Under the pieces are notes generated by a model that was given only the letters and a program-made list of their open reading frames with translations, was not told where the DNA came from and ran no database searches. The position numbers and the translations under genes were made by a program. This document shows positions 19,017-26,591 of a stretch of DNA of 64,000 bases, one piece after another; position 1 is the stretch's first letter, and the number at the start of each line of letters is the position of its first letter. The DNA is taken from assembly GCF_000012725.1 (NCBI RefSeq), contig NC_007406.1, positions 2,818,001 to 2,882,000 on the forward strand, given 5' to 3'. The DNA is from Nitrobacter winogradskyi Nb-255. Its GTDB lineage: Bacteria; Pseudomonadota; Alphaproteobacteria; Rhizobiales; Xanthobacteraceae.

Positions 19017-20063
19017 ATGATCCCACCCGATCTACCTGCCGAACTGAAAGCCGCATTGCAAAGGAAGGCGCAGGGCCTTTCCCGCAACGATGCGGCCGCT
19101 CGCGCGGCGGCGATCTCGCAAACCTATCGGAGCGGCGGCGGTTCGAACACGATCAGAAACGAATCCGACGCGCTTGCCTACGCGCTGGCGCGGATGCCCG
19201 CGACCTATGCGGCCGTGGTGGCCAGTCTCAATGCGCTCCGCGAAACACGTCCCAAGTTCACGCCGCTCAGCCTGCTCGACATCGGGGCCGGACCTGGAAC
19301 AGCGACATGGGCCGCGGCCCAGGCGTTCGAATCCCTCGACGCGTTCTCGGCGATCGACTCCAATCCGGCGCTGCGGTCGCTCGCGCTCGATCTCGTGCGT
19401 GATGACTTACGTCTCGCCGGGCTCCGCTATGCGCAACGCGAAGCATCGGCCGGGCTTCGCGATGCGCCTGAAAGCGCCGATCTCGTCATCGCTAGCTATG
19501 TCCTCGGCGAGATGCGGATGGAGCGGCAGGCCGCGCTCGCCGAGTTGATGTGGGCGGCGACGCGCGACACGCTGGTTGTCGTCGAACCCGGCACGCCCGC
19601 CGGCTACCAGCGTATCCTCGGCTTGCGGCGTCAACTGATCGCGCAAGGCGCGCATGTCATCGCGCCCTGCCCGCACGACGGCGAATGTCCGCTCGCCGCG
19701 TTCCCGGACGAAACGGGCGCCGCTTCGCCTCGGGGGAACGCGTCCCGCCAGAATGCCACGCCGGACTGGTGCCATTTCGTGCAGCGGCTGCCCAGATCCC
19801 GCGCGCACAAGCATATCAAGGGCGCGGAACTTCCTTTCGAGGATGAAAAATTCAGCTACGTCGTGCTGGCGCGAACGCCTGACAGGCCGCGTCCGGCGCG
19901 GGTGCTGGCGCCCCCAATGCTCACCAAGGCGGCGATGCGGCTCAAGCTGTGCCGGCCCGATGGCAGCGTCGGCGTCACGACGTTTCTCCGTCGTGACAAG
20001 GCGAGCTATGCCCGCCTGCGCCGGATCGGTTGGGGCGACGCCGTCAACCTGACCGAGACGTGA
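19017..20063 (+). CDS. Rsm22-like small-subunit-associated methyltransferase-fold protein
   Basis: The 348-residue protein has a class I methyltransferase fold with SAM motif LLDIGAGPGTATWAA (about residue 85) and DLVIASYVLGEM. A cysteine-rich tail (APCPHDGECPL, then DWCHF) is followed by LPRSRAHKHIKGAELPFEDEKFSYV. This is the Rsm22/METTL17 family, which associates with the ribosomal small subunit; eukaryotic members bind an iron-sulfur cluster. About 22 residues (AFPDETGAASPRGNASRQNA, encoded near 19700-19760) separate GECPL from PDWCHF, where the two are normally close. The segment looks like an in-frame insertion. Confidence 0.85.
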   Translation: MIPPDLPAELKAALQRKAQGLSRNDAAARAAAISQTYRSGGGSNTIRNESDALAYALARMPATYAAVVASLNALRETRPKFTPLSLLDIGAGPGTATWAAAQAFESLDAFSAIDSNPALRSLALDLVRDDLRLAGLRYAQREASAGLRDAPESADLVIASYVLGEMRMERQAALAELMWAATRDTLVVVEPGTPAGYQRILGLRRQLIAQGAHVIAPCPHDGECPLAAFPDETGAASPRGNASRQNATPDWCHFVQRLPRSRAHKHIKGAELPFEDEKFSYVVLARTPDRPRPARVLAPPMLTKAAMRLKLCRPDGSVGVTTFLRRDKASYARLRRIGWGDAVNLTET

Positions 20064-20074
20064 TCACTTGAAGA

Positions 20075-20533
20075 TCAGGATGGCCGCGTAAAGACGTAGG
20101 CCAGCCCGGTCAGCATCAGAAGCGCCACCGCCGCCGTGAGCCACGGGCCAGGGTGGCTGCCGAACCAGAATCCCGCAAAGCCGATCGCCATGCCGCCCAG
20201 CGCCATCAGCTTGGCTTTTACCGGGATCGCGCCGCGCTCCCGCCAGGCACGCAGCAGAGAGCCAAAACGCGGATGCTGCAACAGCCAGTTCTCGAGCCGG
20301 GGCGAGGAACGGGTGAAACAGGCCGCGGCCAGAATCAGAAACGGCGTCGTCGGCAGCACCGGCAGGAATGCGCCGATAAAGCCGAGCGCGACGAAAAAGA
20401 TGCCCGCCACCAGAAAAACGCCGCGCATCATCCGCGACGTGCCGACACGCGAATCCAGGGCACCGGCCGCACCTGCGCCAAAAGATGGTTCGTCCGCTAT
20501 CATTTGCTCGCCATCCTGATCCGCCACGTCCAC
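20075..20533 (-). CDS. DUF454 (YbaN-like) inner-membrane protein
   Basis: The 152-residue protein has the DUF454 core: GIFFVALGFIGAFLPVLPTTPFLILAA followed by CFTRSSPRLENWLLQHPRFG, and then two more hydrophobic segments near the C-terminus. The function of this family is unknown. The first 35 residues are variable, and an in-frame ATG 10 codons in (MIADEP) is an alternative start. It is convergent with the Rsm22-like gene, ending 12 bases from its stop. Confidence 0.87.
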   Translation of the reverse strand: MDVADQDGEQMIADEPSFGAGAAGALDSRVGTSRMMRGVFLVAGIFFVALGFIGAFLPVLPTTPFLILAAACFTRSSPRLENWLLQHPRFGSLLRAWRERGAIPVKAKLMALGGMAIGFAGFWFGSHPGPWLTAAVALLMLTGLAYVFTRPS

Positions 20534-20687
20534 ATCCTAGCTTCACACAGAACAAAATACCGGACAACTTGAACTTTTCTAACCGTTTTCCCGACCAAGA
20601 ACCGCTGTCTTCCGGCGGAGCCTGCCGTTCGCGCGGAATTTCGTCTACGGTGACCGCTTTCGCGTCGTCTCATCAGGAGCTCTTCTC

Positions 20688-21248
20688 ATGTCGACCGGCT
20701 TGATTATTTTCGGCGTCATCGTGGCCGCCGCCGTGTTCGCGCTTATCGCGTATAACCGGCTGGTCGCACTCAGCCAGCGCGTCGGACAGGCCTTCGCCGA
20801 CATCGACGTGCAGCTCAAGCAGCGTCACGATCTGATCCCGAACCTTGTCGAAACCGTGAAAGGCTACGCAGCGCACGAGCGCGGAACGCTGGATGACGTG
20901 ATCAAGGCCCGGAACATCGCGATGTCCGCGCAAGGGCCCGCGCAGGTCGGCGCCGCCGAGAACCAGTTGAGCGGCGCGCTTGGCCGGCTGATCGCGTTAT
21001 CGGAGGCTTACCCGGATCTCAAGGCCAACGCCAATTTCCAGCAGCTTGCCAGCGAACTGTCGGACATCGAGAACAAGGTCGCCGCAAGCCGCCGCTTCTT
21101 CAACAACGCCGTCCAGGAGTACAACACCGCCATCCAGCAGTTGCCGGCGGCGCTGTTCGCGGGCGCGTTCGGTTTCACGCCGAAGGAGTTTTTCGATCTC
21201 GGCGCCAGCCGCGCCACCGTGGAGCAGACGCCTCAGGTGAAGTTCTGA
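20688..21248 (+). CDS. lemA: LemA family protein
   Basis: The 186-residue protein has one N-terminal transmembrane helix (GLIIFGVIVAAAVFALIAYN). The LemA helical bundle follows (RVGQAFADIDVQLKQRHDLI, PNLVETVKGYA) and then a C-terminal NTAIQQLPAALFAGAFGFTP. LemA proteins are membrane-anchored with an exposed N-terminus, and their role is unclear. The ATG follows GGAGCTCTTCTC. It is followed by an M48 peptidase gene on the same strand, a pairing seen in many bacteria that suggests a joint role in envelope protein quality control. Confidence 0.92.
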   Translation: MSTGLIIFGVIVAAAVFALIAYNRLVALSQRVGQAFADIDVQLKQRHDLIPNLVETVKGYAAHERGTLDDVIKARNIAMSAQGPAQVGAAENQLSGALGRLIALSEAYPDLKANANFQQLASELSDIENKVAASRRFFNNAVQEYNTAIQQLPAALFAGAFGFTPKEFFDLGASRATVEQTPQVKF

Positions 21249-21350
21249 GGTTCTCGCGATGCACCGACACCGGCAGGACAGACTTTCTACGCCCCTCCAG
21301 GCGAGGAAAGGGATCGTCCGCGCGACAAGCCCTGCAAACGGATTCGCTTG

Positions 21351-22502
21351 ATGGCGGCCTACGGTCTCTACACCCACATCGCATCGAACAAGATCCGTTC
21401 GATGTTTCTGCTGGGTGGGCTGTTCGTGCTGATCTACGTGATGGTGTTCGTCGGCGCGCTGATCGCCGAAGTGTTCCGGCTCGGTGCGGACTATCCGGCG
21501 GGGTTTTATATCCGACAAGCCTGGCATGACCTGATCGTCGCCCTCCCCTGGGCCACGGCAGGATCAGTGCTGTGGATCGTGATCGCCTATTTCTTCCACC
21601 AGTCGATCATCGACGCGGTCACCGGCGGCCATGACGTCAGCCGCAAGGAACAGCCGCGGCTTTACAACTTGCTGGAAAACCTCTGCATTTCGCGCGGCAT
21701 TCCGATGCCCCGGCTGAAGGTGATGGACACCGACGCGCTCAACGCCTTCGCGACCGGCCTCAACCGCCGTCAGTATGCGATCACCGTCACCACCGGTCTG
21801 ATGAACGGGCTCAACGACGAAGAGATGGAAGCGGTGCTCGGCCACGAGTTGACCCACATTCGCAACGGCGACGTGCAGTTGATGGTGGTCGCCGTCATCA
21901 TCGCGGGCGTCGTCGGCTTCGTCGCGGAACTATGTTTCCGTACCTTCCTGCGCAGCGGCGCACGACTGAGCGGCGGCAGCGGGCGGACGTCGCGCTCATC
22001 ATCCTCCCGCGGCGGCAAGAGCGGCGGCGCCGTCATCGCCGTGATCCTGGCGATGGTGCTGATCGTGCTGGCCTGGTTCCTGTCGCAAGTGGTGCGGATG
22101 GCGCTGTCGCGCTCGCGCGAACTGATGGCTGACGCGGGCTCGGTTGAACTGACCAAGAATCCCGACGCCATGATCTCGGCGCTGCGCAAGATCGAGAACC
22201 GCGGCGAACTGCCGGGCGTCACCTCGGCGGTGATGGAAATGTGCGTCGACAACCCGCGTCAGGGTTTCGCCGACCTGTTCGCTACCCATCCGTCCGTCGA
22301 TACGCGCGTGCGCGCGCTGGTGAGATATGCCGGCGGCCGCGATCCCGGACCGATGCAGTTGCCCGCCGAGAGCGCCGTGGCCGATCCAGAATTACCCGAT
22401 CTCCCGCCGGGCCCCTGGAGCAAGCCCCCGATACCGAACGCGACGACACCTGACGCCGCGCCGCCGCCGTCTGTTCCCGACCCATGGAGCCATCGCTCCT
22501 GA
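21351..22502 (+). CDS. M48 family (HtpX-like) membrane metalloprotease
   Basis: The 383-residue membrane protein has the zinc motif HELTH in EAVLGHELTHIRNGD with the third ligand in SRELMADAGSVEL. Transmembrane segments lie at about residues 18-40, 60-80, 175-195 and 225-250. HtpX-like enzymes degrade misfolded membrane proteins on the cytoplasmic side. The ATG at 21351 is preferred over the TTG one codon earlier. The C-terminal 60 residues are Pro-rich and probably disordered. It pairs with the upstream lemA, 102 bases away. Confidence 0.92.
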   Translation: MAAYGLYTHIASNKIRSMFLLGGLFVLIYVMVFVGALIAEVFRLGADYPAGFYIRQAWHDLIVALPWATAGSVLWIVIAYFFHQSIIDAVTGGHDVSRKEQPRLYNLLENLCISRGIPMPRLKVMDTDALNAFATGLNRRQYAITVTTGLMNGLNDEEMEAVLGHELTHIRNGDVQLMVVAVIIAGVVGFVAELCFRTFLRSGARLSGGSGRTSRSSSSRGGKSGGAVIAVILAMVLIVLAWFLSQVVRMALSRSRELMADAGSVELTKNPDAMISALRKIENRGELPGVTSAVMEMCVDNPRQGFADLFATHPSVDTRVRALVRYAGGRDPGPMQLPAESAVADPELPDLPPGPWSKPPIPNATTPDAAPPPSVPDPWSHRS

Positions 22503-22526
22503 TCTTCATCAGCCGTAAACGGTGCT

Positions 22527-22554
22527 TTGATCCCACCCTTGATGAAGGGATCAA
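22527..22554. terminator. Inverted repeat between convergent M48 peptidase and apt genes
   Basis: The stem TTGATCCC / GGGATCAA with a 12-base loop overlaps the apt stop codon. No T-run follows on either strand, so terminator function is uncertain. Confidence 0.3.
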
Positions 22555-23090
22555 TGTCCCTCGAACGCCATCAGCGTCCGCACCGGGACATCCATCGCGC
22601 GCAGCTTGGCGGCGCCGCCGAGATCCGGCAGATCGATGATGAAACAGGCCGCCACCACGTCAGCGCCGATCTGGCGTAGCAGCTTCACCGCGCCCTCGGC
22701 GGTGCCTCCGGTGGCGATCAGATCGTCCACCAGAATGACGCGCTCGCCCCTGGCGATGGCGTCGACGTGCATTTCCATTTCGTCCGTGCCGTATTCCAGC
22801 GCATAGGCCATCCGTACGGTCTGGTGCGGCAGCTTGCCCTTCTTGCGGATCGGCACGAAGCCCGCGGAGACCTGATGAGCTACCGCGCCGCCCAGGATAA
22901 AGCCGCGCGCCTCGATGCCGGCGACCTTGTCGATCTTCGAGCCGGCCCAGGGATGCACGAGCTGATCGACGGCGCGGCGGAACGCGCGCGCATCGCCGAG
23001 GAGCGTGGTGATGTCCCGAAACATGACCCCCGGCTTGGGGTAGTCCGGAATGGTGCGGACGGAAGCCTGCAGGTCATCTTCGAAAGTCAT
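22551..23090 (-). CDS. apt: Adenine phosphoribosyltransferase
   Basis: Apt salvages adenine to AMP using PRPP. The 179-residue protein has the usual length and the PRPP-binding motif [19 protein letters not shown]. It also has the N-terminal [20 protein letters not shown] and [13 protein letters not shown] typical of Apt. No neighbour is functionally related. The upstream interval holds a family C repeat. Confidence 0.96.
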   Translation of the reverse strand: MTFEDDLQASVRTIPDYPKPGVMFRDITTLLGDARAFRRAVDQLVHPWAGSKIDKVAGIEARGFILGGAVAHQVSAGFVPIRKKGKLPHQTVRMAYALEYGTDEMEMHVDAIARGERVILVDDLIATGGTAEGAVKLLRQIGADVVAACFIIDLPDLGGAAKLRAMDVPVRTLMAFEGH

Positions 23091-23116
23091 TCATGTTTCC
23101 CCATCAACAGATCGTG

Positions 23117-23236
23117 CGTCATGCCCATGCCTGTCACGAGCATCCACGTTTTTGAAGGCGTTACCGGATCAACGACGTGGATGGCCGGGACATAGGCGAA
23201 CGCCGTTCTTCGAACGGCTATGCCCGGCCATGACGA
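23117..23236. repeat. Family C palindromic repeat
   Basis: CGTCATGCCCATGCCTGTCA, ATCCACGTTTTTGAAGGCG, ACGTGGATGGCCGGGACATA and GCCCGGCCATGACG mark two inverted hairpin units between apt and trpE(G). Confidence 0.7.
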
Positions 23237-25420
23237 TCATACGGCATCATTGCTGTTCTCGCGTCGTTCCCTCCCCAGCCGGAACGCGTTCTCCACGATC
23301 CGCAAGCCGACCTCGCCGCCGAGCGACATCAGCGATTCCGGATGAAACTGCACGCCGCCGACCGGCAGCGACTTGTGCTCGATCGCCATCGGCACCCCGT
23401 CGTCGGTGGTCGCCGTTATTTCCAGCACCTCGGGCAAACGGTCGCGCTCGACATAGAGCGAATGATAGCGGCCGATCACGATCTCGTTCGGTAGATTGCG
23501 CATCAGCCGGCCGCCGCGATTCTGTACGCGCGACGGTCTGCCATGCGCCGGCTGCGCAAGCTGACCGAGACGCCCGCCGAAATACTCACCGATCCCCTGC
23601 AAGCCGAGGCAGACGCCGAACACCGGCATCTTCTTCTCCAGCGCGAGACCGATGGTTCGGGCCATGCCGAAATCCTCCGGCCGGCCGGGACCGGGCGACA
23701 GCACCAGCAGGTCATAGCCTTGCCTGTCGAGCATGTCCCGCGCGTGGACGTAGCGCACCACGCTGACCCGCGCGCCGACCTGCCGGAAATAATCCGCCAG
23801 CATGTGCACGAAGCTGTCGTCGTGGTCGATCAGTAGCACGCGTTTTCCCGAGCCTGTCGCATCCGGCGCCACGGCCGAGAGCGGCTTCGGGGCATCGCCG
23901 CGCAGCGCCTGAAACAGCGCCGCCGCCTTGGTCTGGCACTCGCGATCCTCGAGTTCCGGCTTGCTGTCGAACAGGCAGGTCGCGCCGACGCGCACTTCCG
24001 CGAGGCCATCCTTCATGCGGATGGTGCGGATGGTCAGGCCGGTGTTGATCGAGCCGTCGAAGCCGACGACGCCGAACGCGCCGGCATACCAGCGCCGCGT
24101 CGAGCGCTCGTTGTCCTCGACGAACTGGATCGCCCACTTCTTCGGCGCGCCCGTCACCGTCACCGCCCATGCGTGGGTGAGGAATCCATCGAGCGCATCG
24201 AAGCCCGACCGCAGGATGCCTTCGACATGATCGACCGTATGAAACAGCTTCGAATAGGTTTCGATCTGGCGGCGCGCGAGCACCTTGATCGTGCCCGGCA
24301 TGCAGATGCGCGCCTTGTCGTTGCGATCGACGTCGGTGCACATGTTGAGTTCGAACTCGTCCTTCTCCGAGTTGAGCAGTTCGCGGATCTGCTCGGCGTC
24401 GCCGATGGCGTCGGCGCCGCGCGCGATGGTTCCGGAAATCGGACAGGTCTCGATGCGGCGGCCGTCGCTGCGCACGAACATTTCCGGCGAGGCGGAGACA
24501 AGAAACTCGCCGTCCCCGAGATTGACCAGCCCGCCATAGGGCGATGGATTGATCCGGCACAGCCGCTGAAACACCTCGGCCGGCGAGCGTTCGCAGGGCT
24601 CGGCGAACAACTGCCCCGGCACCGCCTCGAACAGGTCGCCGCGCGCGAACGCGGCGCGCGCGGTTTCCACCGTTGCCTGATATTCGCCGGGAGCGTGATC
24701 GGTGAAGCCCTGGCGAGATGTCTTCGCATAGACGCTGTCGGGCGTATCGCGCGGCTGCCCTTCGGTGGAGCGGCCTTTCCATGCGAAATCGTACGACAGT
24801 ACGACGCCATGGCCCGCGGCGCGGTCATAAGCCAGCAGGCGATCCGGAATGAACAGCACGATGTCGCGCTGATCGGGTTCACGCGCGCGTTTCTGCACCA
24901 GATCTTCAATCTGGAACACGAGGTCATAGGCGAACGCGCCGTACAGCCCGAGCATGGGATCCGCCGTCGACGCGAAAGCCGCCACCAGCGCCCGCACCAG
25001 CGACATCACGCTTGCGCGCCGGGTACGCTGGTCTTCCTCCACCGGAGCATCGCCGCGGACAATATGACCGGCGATCCGGCGGGCGGTCTTTTCGGTGACG
25101 ACCGCGCAGGGCTCGCTCAAGGTCTCGCCAAGGAAAGCGATCAGCACCTCGCCGCGAGCATTGGCGGCTTCGATGGTAAAATTGAATCCCGTAGTTTCGA
25201 TCTTCAGCGGCGGATCGGCAAAGCCGAGGTCGAAACTCTCATAACGGCCCGGCACCGTCGTGCCCGATGACAGCACCACGCCGCGGCGGCTGTCGAGCAG
25301 TCCGATCAGGTCGTCGAGCCTGCTGCCGCCGGTAAAATGTTCGATCGACCGGCTGATCGAGAGGCCACCGGCGGTCAGGTACTCGCTTTGCGCGGGAAGG
25401 GAAAAGGCGGTCCTGTTCAT
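23237..25420 (-). CDS. trpE(G): Fused anthranilate synthase TrpE-TrpG
   Basis: This enzyme makes anthranilate from chorismate and glutamine, the first step of tryptophan synthesis. The 727-residue protein joins TrpE (about 1-515; PSPYGGLVNLGDGEFLVSAS, GTIARG, VTGAPKKWAIQFVE) to the TrpG glutamine amidotransferase. TrpG starts at KRVLLIDHDDSFVHML and carries the catalytic cysteine in FGVCLGLQG, then the His-Glu of VQFHPESL. Fusion in this order is typical of Rhizobiales. The protein is intact. Upstream sequence contains a leader peptide and attenuator that should tune expression to tryptophan supply. Confidence 0.96.
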   Translation of the reverse strand: MNRTAFSLPAQSEYLTAGGLSISRSIEHFTGGSRLDDLIGLLDSRRGVVLSSGTTVPGRYESFDLGFADPPLKIETTGFNFTIEAANARGEVLIAFLGETLSEPCAVVTEKTARRIAGHIVRGDAPVEEDQRTRRASVMSLVRALVAAFASTADPMLGLYGAFAYDLVFQIEDLVQKRAREPDQRDIVLFIPDRLLAYDRAAGHGVVLSYDFAWKGRSTEGQPRDTPDSVYAKTSRQGFTDHAPGEYQATVETARAAFARGDLFEAVPGQLFAEPCERSPAEVFQRLCRINPSPYGGLVNLGDGEFLVSASPEMFVRSDGRRIETCPISGTIARGADAIGDAEQIRELLNSEKDEFELNMCTDVDRNDKARICMPGTIKVLARRQIETYSKLFHTVDHVEGILRSGFDALDGFLTHAWAVTVTGAPKKWAIQFVEDNERSTRRWYAGAFGVVGFDGSINTGLTIRTIRMKDGLAEVRVGATCLFDSKPELEDRECQTKAAALFQALRGDAPKPLSAVAPDATGSGKRVLLIDHDDSFVHMLADYFRQVGARVSVVRYVHARDMLDRQGYDLLVLSPGPGRPEDFGMARTIGLALEKKMPVFGVCLGLQGIGEYFGGRLGQLAQPAHGRPSRVQNRGGRLMRNLPNEIVIGRYHSLYVERDRLPEVLEITATTDDGVPMAIEHKSLPVGGVQFHPESLMSLGGEVGLRIVENAFRLGRERRENSNDAV

Positions 25421-25463
25421 GCAGTCCTCTTACGAGACTTGCGGAGAGAGCGCCACACAGGAC

Positions 25464-25497
25464 AAACAAAAAGGCCGTCGCTCTGCATGACGGCCCT
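25464..25497 (-). terminator. Attenuator terminator of the trp leader
   Basis: On the minus strand GGCCGTC pairs with GACGGCC around a 9-base loop and is followed by TTTTTGTTT. The hairpin lies between the leader peptide and the trpE(G) start, 43 bases before the ATG, as expected for a transcription attenuator. Confidence 0.8.
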
Positions 25498-25537
25498 CGA
25501 CGATTAGAAAGAAATGCAAAATCGTATCAGCCACCCT

Positions 25538-25585
25538 TCAGAAGGTGGGTCGCCAGAAGCGGCGCGGGCGAATGACGGTATCCAT
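25538..25585 (-). CDS. trpL: trp leader peptide (15 residues)
   Basis: The frame reads MDTVIRPRRFWRPTF and has one Trp codon. It lies at the 5' edge of an RNA hairpin (CCCACCTTC / GAAGGGTGG) that includes the peptide's end. There is no useful Shine-Dalgarno site, but the predicted transcription start is the A of this ATG, so the peptide could be translated from leaderless RNA, as reported for Sinorhizobium trpL. An overlapping 33-codon frame from an upstream ATG also holds two Trp codons and is a less likely alternative. Confidence 0.6.
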   Translation of the reverse strand: MDTVIRPRRFWRPTF

Positions 25586-25592
25586 GGCGGCG

Positions 25593-25621
25593 AAGTCATC
25601 ATTCCGGTGGTGCGATGTCAA
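25593..25621 (-). promoter_or_regulatory. Predicted trpL-trpE(G) promoter
   Basis: On the minus strand a perfect -35 TTGACA (25621-25616) is separated by 17 bases from TGACTT (25598-25593), a modest -10. The expected start, 7 bases further, is exactly the A of the trpL ATG at 25585. Confidence 0.55.
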
Positions 25622-25710
25622 GAGCGTTCACCGGCGACGCGCCGCTTTGGGACAGGATCCTGCTACATCCTGATCCAACTCAGGTGTGTCAGTATCGAGA
25701 TGCCCCCCTG

Positions 25711-25838
25711 AAGCATTTCCGCTTCCGATTGAACGGAAGCGGAAGCTCTGGAATTGTTGTTTTGACGCTTTCTGCACGCAAAGCCGAATATCCATCCTCG
25801 GGTCAAGCCCGAGGAAATGCTTGGCTAGAGAACGCTAC
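25711..25838 (+). repeat. Family A repeat with nested palindrome
   Basis: A CGCTTCCGATTGAACGGAAG hairpin precedes the core TTGTTTTGACGCTTTCTGCA. The core is interrupted by the perfect palindrome CCTCGGGTCAAGCCCGAGG (25796-25814) and resumes as GAGAACGCTAC. The nested insert is at the same internal position as in the copy at 11513-11708. Confidence 0.8.
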
Positions 25839-25860
25839 AATTCGACACCGGGAGAACATC

Positions 25861-26358
25861 ATGGCCTTCAAAGTCGTGAGCGACAGTTTCAAGGACGGCG
25901 ACTACCTCAGCACGGATCATGTCGTATCGGCGGATTTCGGTTTCGGCTGCGCGGGCGGCAACCGCTCGCCGCACCTGCGCTGGAGCGGCGCGCCGGAAGG
26001 CACGAAGAGCTTCGCCGTGACCTGTTTCGATCCGGACGCGCCGACCGGCAGCGGCTTCTGGCACTGGGTGGTCATCAATATTCCGGCCTCGGTGAGCGAA
26101 CTTGAACTCGACGCCGGCAATCCCGATAGCGGCAAGCTGCCGGCCGGCGCCCTACAGACCCGCACCGATTACGGCGCCGCGCGCTACGGCGGCCCCTGCC
26201 CGCCGGAAGGCGATCATCCGCATCGATATGTCTTCACCGTGCATGCGGTCGGCGGCGACATCAACGCCGACGCCGACACCTCGGCGGCGGTGATCGGGTT
26301 TCAGCTTCATTTCAACACGCTGGCGAAATCAGCGGTGATGGGCCTGTTCAAGCGCTGA
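25861..26358 (+). CDS. YbhB/YbcL-type phosphatidylethanolamine-binding-like protein
   Basis: The 165-residue cytoplasmic protein has the PEBP-fold signature of the YbhB/YbcL group: SPHLRWSGAPEGTKSFAVTCFDPDAPTGSGFWHWVVINIP in overlapping blocks and GGPCPPEGDHPHRYVFTVHA. Bacterial members are called Raf-kinase-inhibitor-like, but their ligand is unknown. The ATG at 25861 follows GGGAGAACATC; the open frame extends upstream only through a repeat copy. There is no signal peptide. Confidence 0.92.
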   Translation: MAFKVVSDSFKDGDYLSTDHVVSADFGFGCAGGNRSPHLRWSGAPEGTKSFAVTCFDPDAPTGSGFWHWVVINIPASVSELELDAGNPDSGKLPAGALQTRTDYGAARYGGPCPPEGDHPHRYVFTVHAVGGDINADADTSAAVIGFQLHFNTLAKSAVMGLFKR

Positions 26359-26413
26359 GCGAGGTTCGTCTCGAACGAATGCGTAATACGAGAGAGGCGG
26401 TTCGTTCAATCAT

Positions 26414-26503
26414 CGTCATGGCCGGACTTGTTCCGGCCATCCACGTCTTGGAAACCGGGGAAAAAGAAGATCTGGATGCCCGGCATAAAGCCAGATATGA
26501 CGA
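26414..26503. repeat. Family C palindromic repeat
   Basis: CGTCATGGCCGGACTTGTTC plus ATCCACGTCTT, then GGATGCCCGGCATAAAGCC, form two hairpins between the PEBP gene and fbcH. Confidence 0.7.
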
Positions 26504-26538
26504 AGAGGAATGCCCTCGCCGTTTGAACCGGCTTCGCT

Positions 26539-26567
26539 TAAAAAAAGGCTCCCGCTAGGGAGCCTTT
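26539..26567 (-). terminator. Terminator downstream of fbcH
   Basis: The perfect stem AGGCTCCC / GGGAGCCT with a 4-base loop is followed on the minus strand by TTTTTTTAAG. It is a textbook intrinsic terminator for the bc1 operon. Confidence 0.85.
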
Positions 26568-26591
26568 CTGATTTGAGAGCGCGCCGCAAAT

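Noticed and set aside
22527..22554. FNR/FixK-type box (TTGAT-N-ATCAA) between the M48 peptidase and apt genes
   Set aside because: The inner TTGAT and ATCAA are six bases apart rather than four, and the site lies between convergent gene ends where no promoter is expected.
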